From: Cyathus striatus
Taxonomy: Eukaryota; Basidiomycota; Agaricomycetes; Agaricales; Nidulariaceae
DNA length: 64,000 nt
Direction: 5' to 3'
Assembly: GCA_025738555.1 (NCBI GenBank)
Contig: JAOVFP010000001.1
Location: forward strand, 4,340,001 to 4,404,000
The stretch's first letter is position 1; each line of letters opens with the position of its first letter. Of this stretch, positions 48,498 through 62,490 are shown in pieces. The notes below the pieces were generated by a model that did not search any database, was not told the DNA's origin, and worked only from the letters and a program-made list of their open reading frames with translations. Both the position numbers and the translations under genes were made by a program.

Positions 48498-49474
48498 TCA
48501 TGCTTGATCAACCAATTTCTTATCTCCCTTGTCCCTATTGAGAAAACCTTTAAAAAATATTTTAAGCTTCCGGGTGGCAGAAGAGAAGGATATTATTTGG
48601 TCACCTTTCAGTTTTTGCTTGTGAACCCGTTCGCGTTCATTGTCTATAGCTCGAAGCCGAGCAATCTCAGCATCAACCATAGTGGCATCTGAAGTACTCA
48701 ATCATGAGTATAGTTTCACGCAGCTGAAGGAATGACTCGCCCGTCGGATTTTTAGTTTTCAATTCTTCCAATACTTTCAGAGATTTATCAAAGAAGCCTT
48801 GCTCCCCAAGAGCCTTTCCCTTCCTAAACATCGCCTTATAATTGCTTTCGTTCTTTGCCAAGGCCTAAAAAGAAAGCAGTTGTACGAATGTGGTATGTCA
48901 AACAATAATGTTTCAAACCTTTTCAGCTGTTTCGACTGCCCTTTTCCAGTTTCCATTCTTAATGTGACATGCAGACATGTTCGCATATATTTTCTCTATA
49001 ATTTCATCTGCCTAAATAACTATAAGTAATATCTTCAAAGAGTGTGTAATGTGTACAGTGTGACACACCTCCGATTTTTCCTTGGTATCGGTCCCGTTCG
49101 TTGAAGGTTTTGCGAGCCCGATGCTCTGCATAGCATTCCTGTAAACATGCATGATTACGATTATACGAGAAACATGGCATGTATTAGAACATAAACATAC
49201 TTATCTAGTCCAAGCAGGTACATTAATGACTAGATTTCATCGAGTCGAATGAATAAATGAAATCTCGCTAATAGTACTGTACAACGTTTCACCTCATGGT
49301 ACGACTTTAATGCTGTAGAAACGTAAGTTCGAGTGCAATAGTACCGAGGATATTTTGCATACCGTCTTTGACATTACCAGCCTTGAAAGCCTGATCGCCA
49401 ACGTCTTTCTTCTGTTTTGCTGTGGAGAGCTTGAGTGCGGTAGCAGAATCAAGATTTACGAGGCCTTCAGACAT
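48498..49474 (-). CDS. TPR-repeat protein (TTC9/FKBP-tail-like)
   Basis: Small soluble protein dominated by tetratricopeptide repeats, a helix-pair scaffold that often binds the C-terminal EEVD of Hsp90/Hsp70. It starts MSEGLVNLDSATALKLSTAK. TPR 1 begins KKDVGDQAFKAGNVKD and, after an intron, ALKSYHE; a further exon gives SLMYLLGLD. TPR 2 is EIIEKIYANMSACHIKNGNW and TPR 3 KALAKNESNYKAMFRKGKAL, followed by GFFDKSLKVLEELKTKNP. The tail is charged (DAEIARLRAIDNERERVHKQ), ends GFLNRDKGDKKLVDQA, and depends on a last intron at about 48608-48550. Similar repeats occur in TTC9 and in the tails of large FKBPs, but no isomerase domain is present. Confidence 0.7.
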
Positions 49475-49759
49475 GTTGGAAGGATATGAGAATTTGTACT
49501 ACAAAAAATGTATCAGACAGCTGTCGGCGCGTCACTAAGTGAGGAGGAAGCTAAATTGGAGGTCGATGTGTTGCGATAACTACTTAGTAGTATCTAAGTA
49601 CGAATTGGAGGCTATATACTATGATCGCGTTAGTGGCTATGCTAGTGTATGTATATGTTTGCTTGTTCCCATTCGGAATGCATGGAACGCAGTGTCAGGA
49701 GGTTGTACATAGACGACGTTAAGCATTAGAAACAATACTGTCCAACGTTATCCTAAACC
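49475..49759. promoter_or_regulatory. divergent promoter region, TPR protein / NUXM-like gene
   Basis: About 285 bp between divergent start codons. Non-coding; no specific site recognised. Confidence 0.35.
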
Positions 49760-50074
49760 ATGTCTCTATTGACAAATATCGTTGGCTTTTCTCTCTTTGG
49801 GCTTGCTGCACGTTTTGGCCAGCTTGGTATCCAGAGGCGAAACATGCTTTCCAGTACGTTTATGTTGTACTTCGTGTCGTGTTTGCCACTTAATTATTCT
49901 CTTCTTGCCTAACTAGACCCCACTGCTCACCTGATTTCCATGGGTGTATTTGGATACGTAGGATATTGGGCCTACAAATGGGAGATTATTTCAACGGAAT
50001 TAATTGCTGCAAAGAGGGAAGAGATTATAGAGAGACGCAGGCAGCTCGTGTCCCAGATAGAGGAGTCTGAGTGA
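49760..50074 (+). CDS. small mitochondrial inner-membrane protein, NUXM-like complex I accessory subunit
   Basis: Two-exon gene of about 85 codons. The spliced product begins MSLLTNIVGFSLFGLAARFG and continues QRRNMLSNPTAHLISMGVFG, YVGYWAYKWEIISTELIAA and a charged tail KREEIIERRRQLVSQIEESE. There are two short hydrophobic segments, a Gly-rich helix (MGVFGYVGYWAYKW) and then a basic/acidic helix. The layout is like the small NUXM subunit of fungal respiratory complex I, which I recall with a similar HLISMGVFG core. The intron (about 49854-49917) has a standard GTACGT donor. The assignment rests on short sequence and should be regarded as probable only. Confidence 0.55.
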
Positions 50075-51777
50075 GGCAAGAGGGTATGTGTGTTCATTCA
50101 TTGCTAGTATTTCTAGTACTGACAGGGTATCGGAAGATATTAGCTATACAGTTCCATGTACCCATTGACAATTATTCTAAAATGCAAATAGAACTATAGA
50201 CTCACATAGGTCAAGTGCGCACGGTAGTGCCTCTTTCTTTTGGTGTATTTTATTGTGAATTTACTTCAGAAGCTTGCGTCCAGGTTGAGCTAGACAACGA
50301 GAGTGTTCAATCAGAAAAGTAGCTTCTATCATTCACAACAGGCTTGTGGTGTGGTGCGTGTGTCATTTTATACCAAAACTCAGTATTCATTGATTATTTC
50401 CCATCGCCCTCAGTGGAGATATGCGACGAAGTATTCTGTTCATTACACCAAAATTTAATATGAAACTTACATGTCGCAATGTAGATAAACCATAGTGGAT
50501 TGCCAATTTGACCATGTCTAAAAGATACGTAGCTTGTGAATTAAGTTTATAGGCACGCCAAACCAAACTTATTGATTGAATGACGAATAACTACACATCC
50601 GCAGGTGAACAGAAGCAAAGAACAAAGAATAAAGGGCATTTGAAAATTCAAAAGAAATATGAACAATGTCAAGAAGTGAAGTCTAGAACCAGTCAAGAGA
50701 GGGATTTTACGAGAAAGAAAGGAAAAAGAAAGAAAAGGATGGGGTATATACAGGGAACTTGAAAATTGAAAAAGTGGTTAATTTGGTTGGTCATGGGGAT
50801 ATAATAGAATGTCCGTGTAGGGACACGGAAAGTGCCATGCAAAAATAATGTTGGTTATACACGCTCGCCCAAGCGAACAGTTCCGGTGAATGAAGATACA
50901 AAAAAGGAAAGACAAAGAGTGGGGGGGCGAAATGAAAGTTGGTGCACAAGAAACGATGCGGAAATGAGTTAATGAACGGATGCATGTGAGTCCCGACAAG
51001 AACTCCCTTGAAGCAAGTGATGTAAAGATAGTGCAGGTGATGTCGTAAAACCCGGCCAAATAGAACAATGGTACAAAGCTGCGGAGGGATGAAGGGTGTG
51101 GAATTATGGGTAGTAGTAGTACGAGGGGGAGTAACTCGACGGCCAGTGCGTTCAAAATGAAGATGATAGCGCCGGTCCATTGGCCAGATTCAGAATGAAT
51201 AACATTATACACATAATGCAAAGGTCTGAGAAAACGCAAGGAACGTGTACATAGAGAATAGATCTCTGAAGAATGAGGGAAAGAAGGCTGCGTGGACGTG
51301 AAAGGTTATCCACAGATAAAGTGCCTTGACTTGGGAAATAAGGGAGCGTTATACGTCGCGGTGTCGGAAGGTTAACCCCGATGGAAAAGTAAACGAGTGT
51401 TGAATGATGTAAGAACAATAACCGGAAGTGGGCGCTGCAATTTGCGGTGAAAGGGAAGTGTTCTTCAGATATGTCCGGGATGGGGAGGAAATATTGGCAA
51501 ATGTACAATTGATGATTTTGCTATGATTTCATGTTTTGTAATGATATTTGATTTGTTGGCTATGTTGGCTGGGTTAATTTGATGGGGATGAAGATGAATG
51601 AGTGATGAGGGTTATGGTGGATGTGTATGAAAATGAACAACGAGAAGGCTGAGCACAGAAAAGCCAACGAGGACTTGCGGGCATTGAAGCGAATACTGTT
51701 ACAGGCAGAGAATGTACACAGGATATTTAACGAGTTAAGTGTTTCTCGTCCTTTAGTTTGGAAATGCAAAAGTGGGT
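50075..51777. other. convergent intergenic region with overlapping non-genic open frames
   Basis: About 1.7 kb. The left part is the 3' flank of the NUXM-like gene. A-rich sequence spans 50580-50760. Between 50778 and 51508 the minus strand is unusually open in three frames (up to 153 codons), but their products have no domain and their composition shifts between frames. It is more likely a long 3' UTR of the Pro/Ser-rich gene, or simply stop-poor pyrimidine-rich sequence. Confidence 0.4.
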
Positions 51778-53629
51778 TTAATGAAGTTGGAAAGCGCTGC
51801 CCAGGCAGTTACGGCCACTTGTGACAGCAGCCTCGTCATCCCCTTCATGATCACCGTCTGCCCCATCAGATGGGACCACGAGACTGCCAAACGAAATTCT
51901 CCTTGCAGGAGCGAGGCGGCGTACACGACGCAGTGTTTTAACCTTCTGGGTGGGAGGTGGACCAGAGGCAACCGAATCGGGAGGAGAAAGCGACATAGCC
52001 GGGGAAGCAGCTAGGGCTATTGACGCTGCAGGAGAAAGGACGACAGGAGGAGGGGAGCGAGTCTTCTGAACTGGCGAGCTTGGTGGACTTTGTAGCTGCG
52101 GGAGCTCAGCACCAAATATACTTGGGTTACGTTGGAGGTTCATCTTAGTAGTATTCTCACGGGGTTTAAGGAAACGTTTGTTGTCACCCTCCTTAATCAT
52201 ATTGGACTTTGAGGTGGCAGACGACTTTGAACTCATAAGTCCCCCTTCCTTAGAAACATTCTTCTTTTTTGGCTTTGATTTTTCTTTGATAGGAGGGGGG
52301 GACTGCAATTCACCAGGGGAGGAAGGGGGGGAGGTGCCAACGGAAGGCGAGGAAGGCGGCGGGGTGCTCATCCTGGGTTTTGTACGCGCTTTCTTAGCAT
52401 TTTGACTCCTAAGTTTTTCCTCTTCATCAGAGGAAGGGCAAGAGACGGTGCTGTTGTCCCTAGTGTGGGCACTTTCTTTCTTGTCTTGAGCAAGAGCTCC
52501 AAAGCTTGGAGCACGCTTCACCCCTCGAGCGACGGGACTCAAAACATCCTTTGGAGGTGGAACGGGCGGAACAACATTACAAAGTGGGTCCGAGAGTCGA
52601 ACACGCTGAATGCGGGGATCGGGAAGGGAAGCGCCAGCACTTGAAACCGAAGTCGCAGAAAGGGAGGAGCGGTACACCCGCTTATGCGAAGAAAGAGATG
52701 AGATTGTATTGAGAGTAGAGGAGCTGGGAGTAGATGGATTTATCAAGGAAGGAACTTGGGAGTTCCTAGGGGGAGAGGAAGAGCGACGTTGAACCTGAGG
52801 GCGTGCACGTGAGTAGGGGTGGTAAGCAGGGCTAGAGAGCAAGCGTTCTGCATGTTGAAGACGGTCTGAAAGCCTGAAAAAGGTGTGAGGATGAGCAGAG
52901 AATGAAAGGGGCTAACACATACTTAGTGATGTTCTTGTTATTCTTCACATCCGCTCCAATGGTGTTCATAAAGTCCATACTAGACTGGCGATATAGTGGC
53001 CTACGGGCGCCAACGCCAACGGTCTTGAGTGTAACGGGTCGCGCAGTACCGTCATGAAAGTAGGAATAGTTTGAACCGACATCGACGTCCATTTCCGATT
53101 CCTCGGCAATTATCCTACGCTGCTGTTCAAGGAGGGCCTCTTCCTTTGCCTTGAGACGAGAGAGCTCAATGAGTTTGACGCGTGTGGCGCGTATTGAGTG
53201 AGGCCAATCGAGGGGACCCTTGGCCTCTGACACGCCACGAGCAATTTTGTCAAGGAGATTGGAAGGGGGAATGGGACCATTGAAAGGAGTGACTAGATGT
53301 GCAGGGAGCGCGTCCAAGGTCTGGAGAAAGGAAATAAGACGCGAACACGTCGCAATAAGGCGGAGGACGTACTCTGGACAACAGAAGGACCTGCTCTGGC
53401 TTCCACTCCAAGTCAAGGTCGTCAGGACCGTTCGAACTGTTCCAGCTGTCGGTGCTCTTTCTGTTTGGAGTGGCGAAAAAATGGAAGAACAGGGCGAGCG
53501 ACAGGATCGGGGAGTGTGGGGAGCGGAGGCTGAGTTGAGGGAGAGAAGGGAAGAGCGGCGATGGGGGAGCGGGGGGTGGGGAAGGACAATGGAGAGGGGA
53601 GTTACGCCTCCGTTGGGGCGCGAATGCAT
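51778..53629 (-). CDS. unknown Pro/Ser-rich protein of basidiomycete type
   Basis: I do not recognise a function. Two exons joined by an intron at about 52915-52874 encode about 600 residues. The start MHSRPNGGVTPLSIVLPHPP is followed by a Ser/Pro-rich head. Then comes the only folded-looking part: CPEYVLRLIATCSRLISFLQ, ARGVSEAKGPLDWPHSIRAT and KLIELSRLKAKEEALLEQQR, a helical region. SMDFMNTIGADVKNNKNITK leads across the intron to LSDRLQHAERLLSS. The remaining 350 residues are disordered, with many SP/PPS motifs and basic clusters (KEKSKPKKKNVSKEGG, TQKVKTLRRVRRLAPARR). The many SP/TP sites suggest phosphorylation, and the basic patches nuclear localisation; both are inferences. Confidence 0.65.
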
Positions 53630-54953
53630 ATTAGGAGGAAAAGGAAGGAAAGGACGAGATAGTTAAGTTATGATGGGTAAGAGAATGGTGGGGGATACCG
53701 AGAGCAGCCCTATGACGAGGAGGACGGCGAGGAAGGTGCCCTGGAGGACGTTGGTAGCGATGAGGAAGATGGCTAGAGGAAGTAAGCTACAAGCGAGAGA
53801 GGTCCCAGCCACGCTCGTATGTATCTGTCACCCATCCAACAAATAAAGTCCCGTGCGAATATTTCATATTTCAATCTCCGCCACGCTCCGCCTCATTCCC
53901 TGAGGCCTGAGCCCTCCTGAGCCCCCAGATCCTCGTCCCGTCCCTTTCATCTCTCTTCTGTCGATCCTCTTCCTCTCGTCTCCCCGTCCTCCCCTGCGCC
54001 CTCTGCTCTTCGCTCGCCAATATTATTCACCTGAAGCCCATGCCTGTCGTCCCCTCTGCAGCTTGTTCCTCTCGCCTTGTATGCCTCATCCAGGGTGCCT
54101 GCAACGTGTTTTGCATCGTGTTTCTCGCCTATTCAGAATCTGTCATCTCGTAATCTAGATCATCTCTATCCCACATGGGTCTCAGTTCTCCCACTTCCTC
54201 TGTCCTTCACTGGCCTTGCTCAGGCTGCTTATTGTCCGCGCTTCGTTGCATCATACATGCATTCAATCGTATTGCTATCACCGACGTTTATTTGTAGTCC
54301 TTAATTTTCAAGCCCCAGTCGTGATGCCGTCGTCATCTCTCCTTTCCGGTTCCAACTTTGTGTCTTCCAAGTTCTCTGCATCGCGCAATCATTTCGAAAG
54401 CCTAATGCATATCACCTCCATTTACCTTCTCACCCACTCCGGGTTCATTTTCGTCGTCTCGAGCCATACGAGTGGGTAAGATCGCCCTTACACGGCACCA
54501 GCCTATTGATAACAACCTTATCTGAGTATGTTGGATGGTAGTCATACATAGATCAATATGCTAACCGGCGTGCTATTTATAGCTGCGTTACCTTGTCAAA
54601 GCGTAATGCTGAATGAAGTGTTTAAAATGAGCGTTCCCCATTGCCTCCCCGCAGCCCACCAAGTATGCAGCGCCCTCATCAGAAAGGCCCTTTCCATACA
54701 ATCGTACTAAGCGCGAAGCAACCGACATCCATCACTTAAAGTTTTGCAGCTGTGTTCAGGAGCGTAACATGAGTGTTGCGACAGAGGGCATGCAAGGCGG
54801 TGATGATCTACTTCTCTCGTATTAGACTATTCGCAGGCATTTCCTCTTATATCACAACAGATTGTACATACACACCCATAGGGAGAAAGGAAAAGAAAAA
54901 GCAATTAACAAGAACTAAGGAGCAATCGAATGCCATGTCCAAACACATCTGTC
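53630..54953. promoter_or_regulatory. upstream region with long pyrimidine-rich tract
   Basis: About 1.3 kb without a gene. The + strand from 53870 to 54300 is strongly C/T-rich, so purine-rich on the strand of the Pro/Ser-rich gene. The right part is the 3' flank of IWS1. Confidence 0.4.
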
Positions 54954-56269
54954 CTACTTCATCGCAACCTTTCTCGTCAAGCTTCTCAGTCTTTCGGCGT
55001 TCTTCCTACGTCTCTCAATGTCGACGTCCACGCTCGCACTACCTCGTCCAATACCCGCTGTTGCCTTGGGTGCCACGGTGTACATGCCCAATTCCCTCGT
55101 GGGGATCGTGACCGCGTTCTTCTTCACGCGACCCTTCTCTGCTTCCTTCGCCCGTGCCAGGATCGCATTCAGCCGTTCTCCCGCGCGCATATCCACGTCA
55201 CCTTCTTGCGCCACGGGGATCACGCGGTCCCTGTATGAAGCAGAGCGCTTGATAATTGGGCGCGACCAGGTAGAGACCAAGTCATTAGCGATACGCTGGA
55301 TGTCGGGGTTGACGCGTTTGCATTTGGTATAGAAGAGGACGACTCGACCAAGCCCCGATTCTTTGAGTACGGAGGAGTCTATGAACTCCATCTTTTTAAT
55401 GATGTTGAATAGTTCACGTTGAATGTTGAGAGATGGAAGAGAACGGTCGGGCAGTGGTTCGAGCCACCGTCTCACTGCTTCAAGCAGGTTGTTGTCGATC
55501 ATGGATTGTGCTAGAGAAGCTCTTTGAAACAATGAAAAGCTGGAACAAAGCAGTGGCTTAAAAGGGGTGCGTACTTTCGGAGTGTTTCCATGGCCTCGGG
55601 TAATAGTCTCAGCTTGGTAGTCGCAGGTAGCTTTTCGCTATTGGCGCGAATATCCTCTTCGGCCGCGTTATTCATCGCTTCGCGTAATCGAGCAACTTCA
55701 TCGTCAGCGAAGCTGTCCAATACTTCATCATTGTTCTTTTTCTTTCTCGGACGCGAGTTCTTTTTGGTTTTTAGAATAGCTTCAATTTGCATGTCCAGAC
55801 GCAGCTTGCTTGCTGAAGTTGCAAGTAAATATATTGTAATTACGGAAAGGAAAAGGAAACCAGGCACCTTGCTCTGGTGGCAGCTCACTGAGGTCGACTT
55901 CGACAGGCTGTTTTCTCTTTCGCTTCCTCTGCACTGGGCGGCGGCCACCCTCGTCCCCATCCGGCTGTCTACTCTTCGGCAGTCGCTTCTTTGGTTTCTG
56001 GGAGGTATGGCGCTCTTGGTAGTCGTCTTCAGAATCTGCGCCAGATGACTCGTAGTCATTGCGTTTGTCTGGGCGCTGAACAAGTTCTACATGGAGGGGG
56101 TCAGTGGTATTGGAGGCTGAATGTGGGAGGGAAACACGCCTTCCTCATCGGAGGACAACTCCGAGTCAGAGCCTCCAAAGACCTCGCGCTCGAGGTCTGC
56201 AGCCTAGGATTAGAGATGAGTTGTGCGGGGGTATCCGTTCAGCGTTGGACTTGCCTTCGTGGATGGCAT
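54954..56269 (-). CDS. IWS1: transcription elongation factor IWS1/Spn1
   Basis: Partner of Spt6 and RNA polymerase II in elongation and mRNA export. Spliced start: MPSTK, then AADLEREVFGGSDSELSSDE, then the acidic ELVQRPDKRNDYESSGADSE and a basic KRKRKQPVEVDLSELPPE. The helical approach RLDMQIEAILKTKKNSRPRK and DDEVARLREAMNNAAEEDIR leads into the TFIIS N-terminal-like core: SLAQSMIDNNLLEAVRRWLE, PLPDRSLPSLNIQRELFNII, KESGLGRVVLFYTKCKRV and IANDLVSTWSRPIIKRSASY. It ends RLRSLTRKVAMK. Two introns use GC donors (56254-56204 and 56139-56087); only these give the conserved reading. Divergent from the gene at 56710. Confidence 0.88.
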
Positions 56270-56709
56270 GATCAGGTGGTGGGGGAGAGAGAGGAGAGGA
56301 TTCCCACGGATAGAGAAAATATAATTTAGCGGTAGCCATATTAGGAAATGTATATGATCTCATTGATTGCGCATTCGGTCGGGACGGTGTTGTTAAATTA
56401 CAACATTGCATGTGCCCGTCTGCGCGTCTACCCGTCTACCCCTGGTCAAATATCCCTCTCTGGTCTAGCTTTGGAGTCTCGGGTGGCTGGAGTAATAATC
56501 CTGAAGATCTGACTGTCAACGCCTGCAACATGCGTGCTGCCCTCAGACGCGCCCCTGTTTGGCCGTCGTGATACATATATATTCCACATCTGATTGTTGC
56601 CCTTTTAAAAAATAAAACATGGCCAACTAACTACCGCCCTGTCCGGACTCGACCCTCCCTTGAACTTTCGCGTCTCTGTTATATCTCCTCTCTCTCACTG
56701 TCTGTTCCC
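56270..56709. promoter_or_regulatory. divergent promoter region, IWS1 / F-box-like gene
   Basis: About 440 bp; the last 70 bp before the + strand ATG are pyrimidine-rich. No gene. Confidence 0.4.
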
Positions 56710-58930
56710 ATGTCTCTCCTCGCTTCTTCTCCCCTCCGTTCTCCCCCCCATCCGCCCTCCTCCTTTTATCGCTCCTCCTCCAACTCCTCCCCGTATGCTT
56801 CTCCTCTCTCTTCTACCTCTAGGTTATACAATCCCTCAACCTATTATACCCGCGAGCTTCCTCAAATTCCTCCACCCGACTGCGGCCCGGACTCTATTTC
56901 TATGCCCGAATCATCCCACTCTCCCTCGGGCGCTCTCCATCCCACGTCCTCCAGAACCAGTTCCCCACACCCCCGCGTAGCAAATCTGATCACCCATCCC
57001 TCGTTTACCACCTCAGGCTCCATGCCAAACTTCGATCCCGAATCCGTCCACGCTTGTCTAAAAATCCAGACCATCCTTGCTGCCTTGCTTTCCTATCTTG
57101 ATTGGTCTGATGCATTCAGCCTTTTCAATACCTGCACTACTTGCCACCACCTCTTCGATATACCATCTCTCTGCAACTCTATTCTCTCTCGCTTTGTCCC
57201 CGGCTATGCAGTTGCTCTTCGCATCAGCGAACTTCCCGTCCAGATTGATATTTGTTTACACGACCTGAACTTGCTGCGTAAGTCCATCCATCATCATGGA
57301 CCCCCGCCAATGCTTGCCCTTGATGCTAACGTACCCTCATCAATATAATAGTCATTTCGCAAAAGGTTCCTCTCCACAAGTATCCCATGCATGCGCTCAA
57401 AACCCTGAGCGCAACTACTCCCTCGCCGGAGCAAAATGAAATATCCGCCAAATTCATCTCTTTGGCAAAGGCTCATTCTCGATTCATCTTACTCCTTCAG
57501 TCGCTCGTTCATAGCTCATCCGCTCCATTTCCCCCAGAGCCTGAGGAGTTAAGACGGCAATTGCGTTATCCTTTCACATCTGGAAGTCTTCGGGAACTCA
57601 CCTTCCCGGCTCCGCTATCCTATTCTCAGCCGCCAACTCAACAGCAGACCGAGCTCGACCATGTACCAATCCCACTTCCGGAGAAACGTCGCTCTAAGAA
57701 AAAATCGCTCGTCTCAAAGCACAAAGCACAACACACTACTCGCGGCGTCGAAAGCGCATCCCCTTCCTTGCGAAAGCATGTTCCACGTCCGTCGGCAGAC
57801 AGCGCGTCCTCCATGTTTTCCAGCAATGACGTGAACACACCCTCCAAAAATGGTCGTCGACTTTCCGTTTTTAGAAAGAAGGGAGCACCAGAACCCCCTC
57901 CTCTTCCAGAACCAAGGTCCCTCAGGTTATACTCCAGCTCCTGGCGGCGCACCCAATTCAACAACAACGACTCAGGGGCCCAGGGGTGGTACTCGGACGA
58001 CGGCGAATCACTTAAGCTTCCTCGAAGGCGGTTTGCCGCAGTAAATCATTCCAGCGATTCGTCAATCTCTAATGGCCACAGCCCTTCACCTTTTTCGTCG
58101 TCTTCTCCATCCGAAAGCGGGGGATCGCCAGGGGCTTCACCGACGCCTCAGCGCATGACGTCGCCTCATGATTTGAGCCTATCGATTTCACGTATTCGAG
58201 CGCCTGTCTTGCGTGTCTTCGTGCCTTGCTCAACGCTGAACCCCGATTCTGATAGTTGGGCGCTTTGCGAGCAGCAACTTATAGATGAAGGATTATGGGA
58301 CCACATGTCCACTGGGGATTTGGTGTGCAATCTTGGATTCGTGCCTCCTAATCCTGACGAAGGGTCCGATACTCCTTCGTCTGCCAGCAACGAGAAGATA
58401 TGGCTGCTATTTGATGGAAACGGACTCATTCCATACTGGCCGTCAGACCCTCTCCCTCTTACCGATCCTCTTTCCCTCCCTTCTCCATTCTATTATGCTC
58501 ACGTCATGTCCCCTTTCTCTAATCCAGTCTTCGTTGTATCTCGGCTTCCTCCCTGCGATGACATCCCTCAGCTTACACTCATGCATATCAGCACGAAGAT
58601 CAGGAGCCCACACTCACCAAATGGCTATGCAGTCGTGAAAAAGTACGTATGGACGGCACGCGTAGTTCGGACGCGTGGAAGCGAGGGCATAGGAGGTGGC
58701 TGGCTAGGCGAATGGCACATTGAGGGTGAGGGTACTAAAGAGGCCAGAAAGGAGTTATTGGATGCCCTTGCTGGTGTTGAGATGAACGGCCGAATATGGG
58801 AAGTCATGAAGGAAAGGAGCGGTGGAGGAAGAATTTGGTCAAGGCTAGTCTGTAAATTTCCTTCCGTCTTATTCATCACTAACGCTTCACTCCATTCTAG
58901 ATTGCTTTCATTGCCATAGGACATTTCTAA
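56710..58930 (+). CDS. unknown protein with F-box-like segment
   Basis: Agaricomycete-type protein of about 700 residues. After a Ser/Pro-rich head (MSLLASSPLRSPPHPPSSFY), a short helical region ILAALLSYLDWSDAFSLFNT and CHHLFDIPSLCNSILSRFV resembles an F-box. An intron (about 57279-57349) joins it to LISQKVPLHKYPMHALKTL. The middle is disordered and basic (KRRSKKKSLVSKHKAQH). The C-terminal 230 residues look folded: APVLRVFVPCSTLNPDSDSW, EKIWLLFDGNGLIPYWPSD and GGWLGEWHIEGEGTKEARKE. The 3' end has two readings: unspliced, it stops at 58919; with the intron at about 58849-58900 removed it ends RIWSRLIAFIAIGHF at 58930, which I prefer. No function can be assigned. Confidence 0.6.
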
Positions 58931-59374
58931 CGTTAGGATGAATACCTATTTTATTTATTGGCATATCATCACATCATATACATCATTTTGTGGACTTAAA
59001 AGCTTCATGGACTCAGTTATTATACATTGAATCACACCAACGAATGGTCTTTTCGAGCGGCGTATATCTTACTATTTCGTAAACCTTCGCATCAATTCCG
59101 TTTTATATTACAGTACTCGTCAGGACTAGACTACACACTGCATGGCATTACTTACCATATGATCAATTTTGAACTTTACGTTCACTATCAGTAATGTATA
59201 CCTCTCCTTAAGTCACCGTCCTTACAAATTAATACACCATGGTTTTATGCACAATTAATTTGTTGGCGCTTCGATGATGATCGATGAACTTGAATCCCAC
59301 TCAAGTTACAATATCGAAAGAAATAGACATGAAAATGGAATACAAAAGTGTAATATGCGGAAATATAATTAAGA
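58931..59374. other. convergent intergenic region
   Basis: AT-rich 3' flanks of the F-box-like gene (+) and Rpt2 (-); nothing else seen. Confidence 0.4.
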
Positions 59375-60965
<1,591 letters not shown>

Positions 60966-61190
60966 GATTTAATGTGAAATATGAGATATGAGATATGAGA
61001 GTAGGACGAAAGAAATAAAAGAGATAAATCAAGCAACCGGTGTAAGTATGAGAAAGCAAGTCGAGGACGCGTCAGTTCTCTCAATTTGGAAATATTCCAA
61101 CTCCGACAGCGCGACGTGACAACACTCAACAACTGCAGGCGTGGCGGAAGCTAGGACACAGTTACAGCACTACCTTCCTCGTTGTTCGCG
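60966..61190. promoter_or_regulatory. compact divergent promoter, RPT2 / Yip1-family gene
   Basis: Only about 225 bp between divergent start codons, so the two genes must share regulatory sequence. I did not find a clear match to the Rpn4-type proteasome element. Confidence 0.45.
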
Positions 61191-62490
61191 ATGATGGACT
61201 CGGCAAGGACACCTCTCACCGCTTCTTCTCAATTTATTCAGCCAGGTCTGCACGCAGTTTCCTTGAACTTTTATTTCCCTCTAATATCGTGTATCCTACA
61301 GATGATGACGATGATCTCGATGAGTCGAGCATTCCGGGTTTCACACACCCGTCGCTCGCTCAGTCCCCCAATCCTGCTGATAAAGGAAAAGCCCGTGCTT
61401 ATGAATCGGAGCAGTTGGCTGCGCCGTCGAATGGAGCTTCTCCACTCTCTGGGAATATTGGTAGTTCCAGTGGTCAAGCCCCTCGTACCGCTACCAGGCA
61501 AACTGTAGGTGGTGTGCGCGTAGAAACACGGTGTGAAGCTTTGCTCTTTTACCTCCTCATATATATTTAGCTTTGCTTAGATATTCCGGTGTTGATACCC
61601 TGGACGAACCCGTCATGACGACAATTGTATGCACTCGTATTCAATTATGTGTACTTAACTCAGCACCCGTACTTTTTATGTTTTAGGCCCGTGACTTGTT
61701 GTCGATATACTCCAAACTGGTTCAGGTCCTTTATCCCCGAAGGAGCAGTGGACGTGAGGTTCTCAGGTATGAATGAACAGAGTGTTCTCTGATCCGACTG
61801 CCATCATTATGAACACTTCTAGGGATTGGGATCTGTGGGGTCCGCTTTTGTTATGTCTATTACTTGGGATTATGCTGAGCATAAATGTACTAGATTGATC
61901 TCTTTTCGTATTTTCTTGCTCACATATAATCTAGGCACCACCTAGTCAATCGTTGGGAGTGTTCACCAGTGTAATTGTAATCTGCTCACTTGGCGCTCTG
62001 ACAGTTACAGTGCAAGCTAAAGTAAGCATATTTCTGCGGTCGATTAACTCATCTAACAAAAAGACTCTCAGTTACTTGGAGGTAGAGTGTCAGTACACTA
62101 ATCAGTTCTGGCCGTGCATTGTCATTGAACAAGCATATAGTTCTTTCTTTCAGGGTCTATGTGTCTTAGGATACTGTGTGGCACCTCTCGATATTGCAGC
62201 GTTGATTTCTTGCTTCGTACGTATCATCTGGATTCGTGCTCCTGTAGCTTTACTTGCTTGGGCCTGGTGCATATGGGGTACGTCACAACTAAATTGGGGT
62301 CTGTAGTTCTGAAATCATTATTTCTAGCTTCGATGAACTTTTTGGATGGGACGAAAATTGAGCAGCAGCGGATTCTGCTAGCTGTATATCCTTTGCTGTG
62401 TGTGATGGCGTCTGCACATGATTCATGCGATTCTAACTATTTATTAGGCTTTTCTACTTCATTCTCGCCTGGATGATACTCATTCAATAG
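61191..62490 (+). CDS. Yip1-domain Golgi membrane protein (YIPF6/Yip4-like)
   Basis: Multi-pass membrane protein of the Yip family, which binds Rab GTPases in ER-Golgi traffic. The N-terminal part is acidic and Ser-rich (DDDDLDESSIPGFTHPS). Splicing gives YSGVDTLDEPVMTTIARDLL, YSKLVQVLYPR and DWDLWGPLLLCLLLGIMLS, the typical D-L-W-G-P motif opening the Yip1 domain. Helices follow: GVFTSVIVICSLGALTVTVQ, LLGGRVSFFQGLCVLGYC, APLDIAALISCFVRIIWI, ALLAWAWCIWASMNFLDGT and LLFYFILAWMILIQ. The G-x-x-x-F-Q-G-L-C-V-L-G-Y-C pattern is diagnostic of the YIPF6 branch. Two tandem ATGs (61191 and 61194) are possible starts. Confidence 0.82.

Noticed and set aside
53220..53666. 148-codon + strand open frame opposite the Pro/Ser-rich gene
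   Set aside because: Antisense to a coding exon with continuous sense frame; Gly/Arg/Glu bias mirrors the Pro/Ser-rich sense strand.
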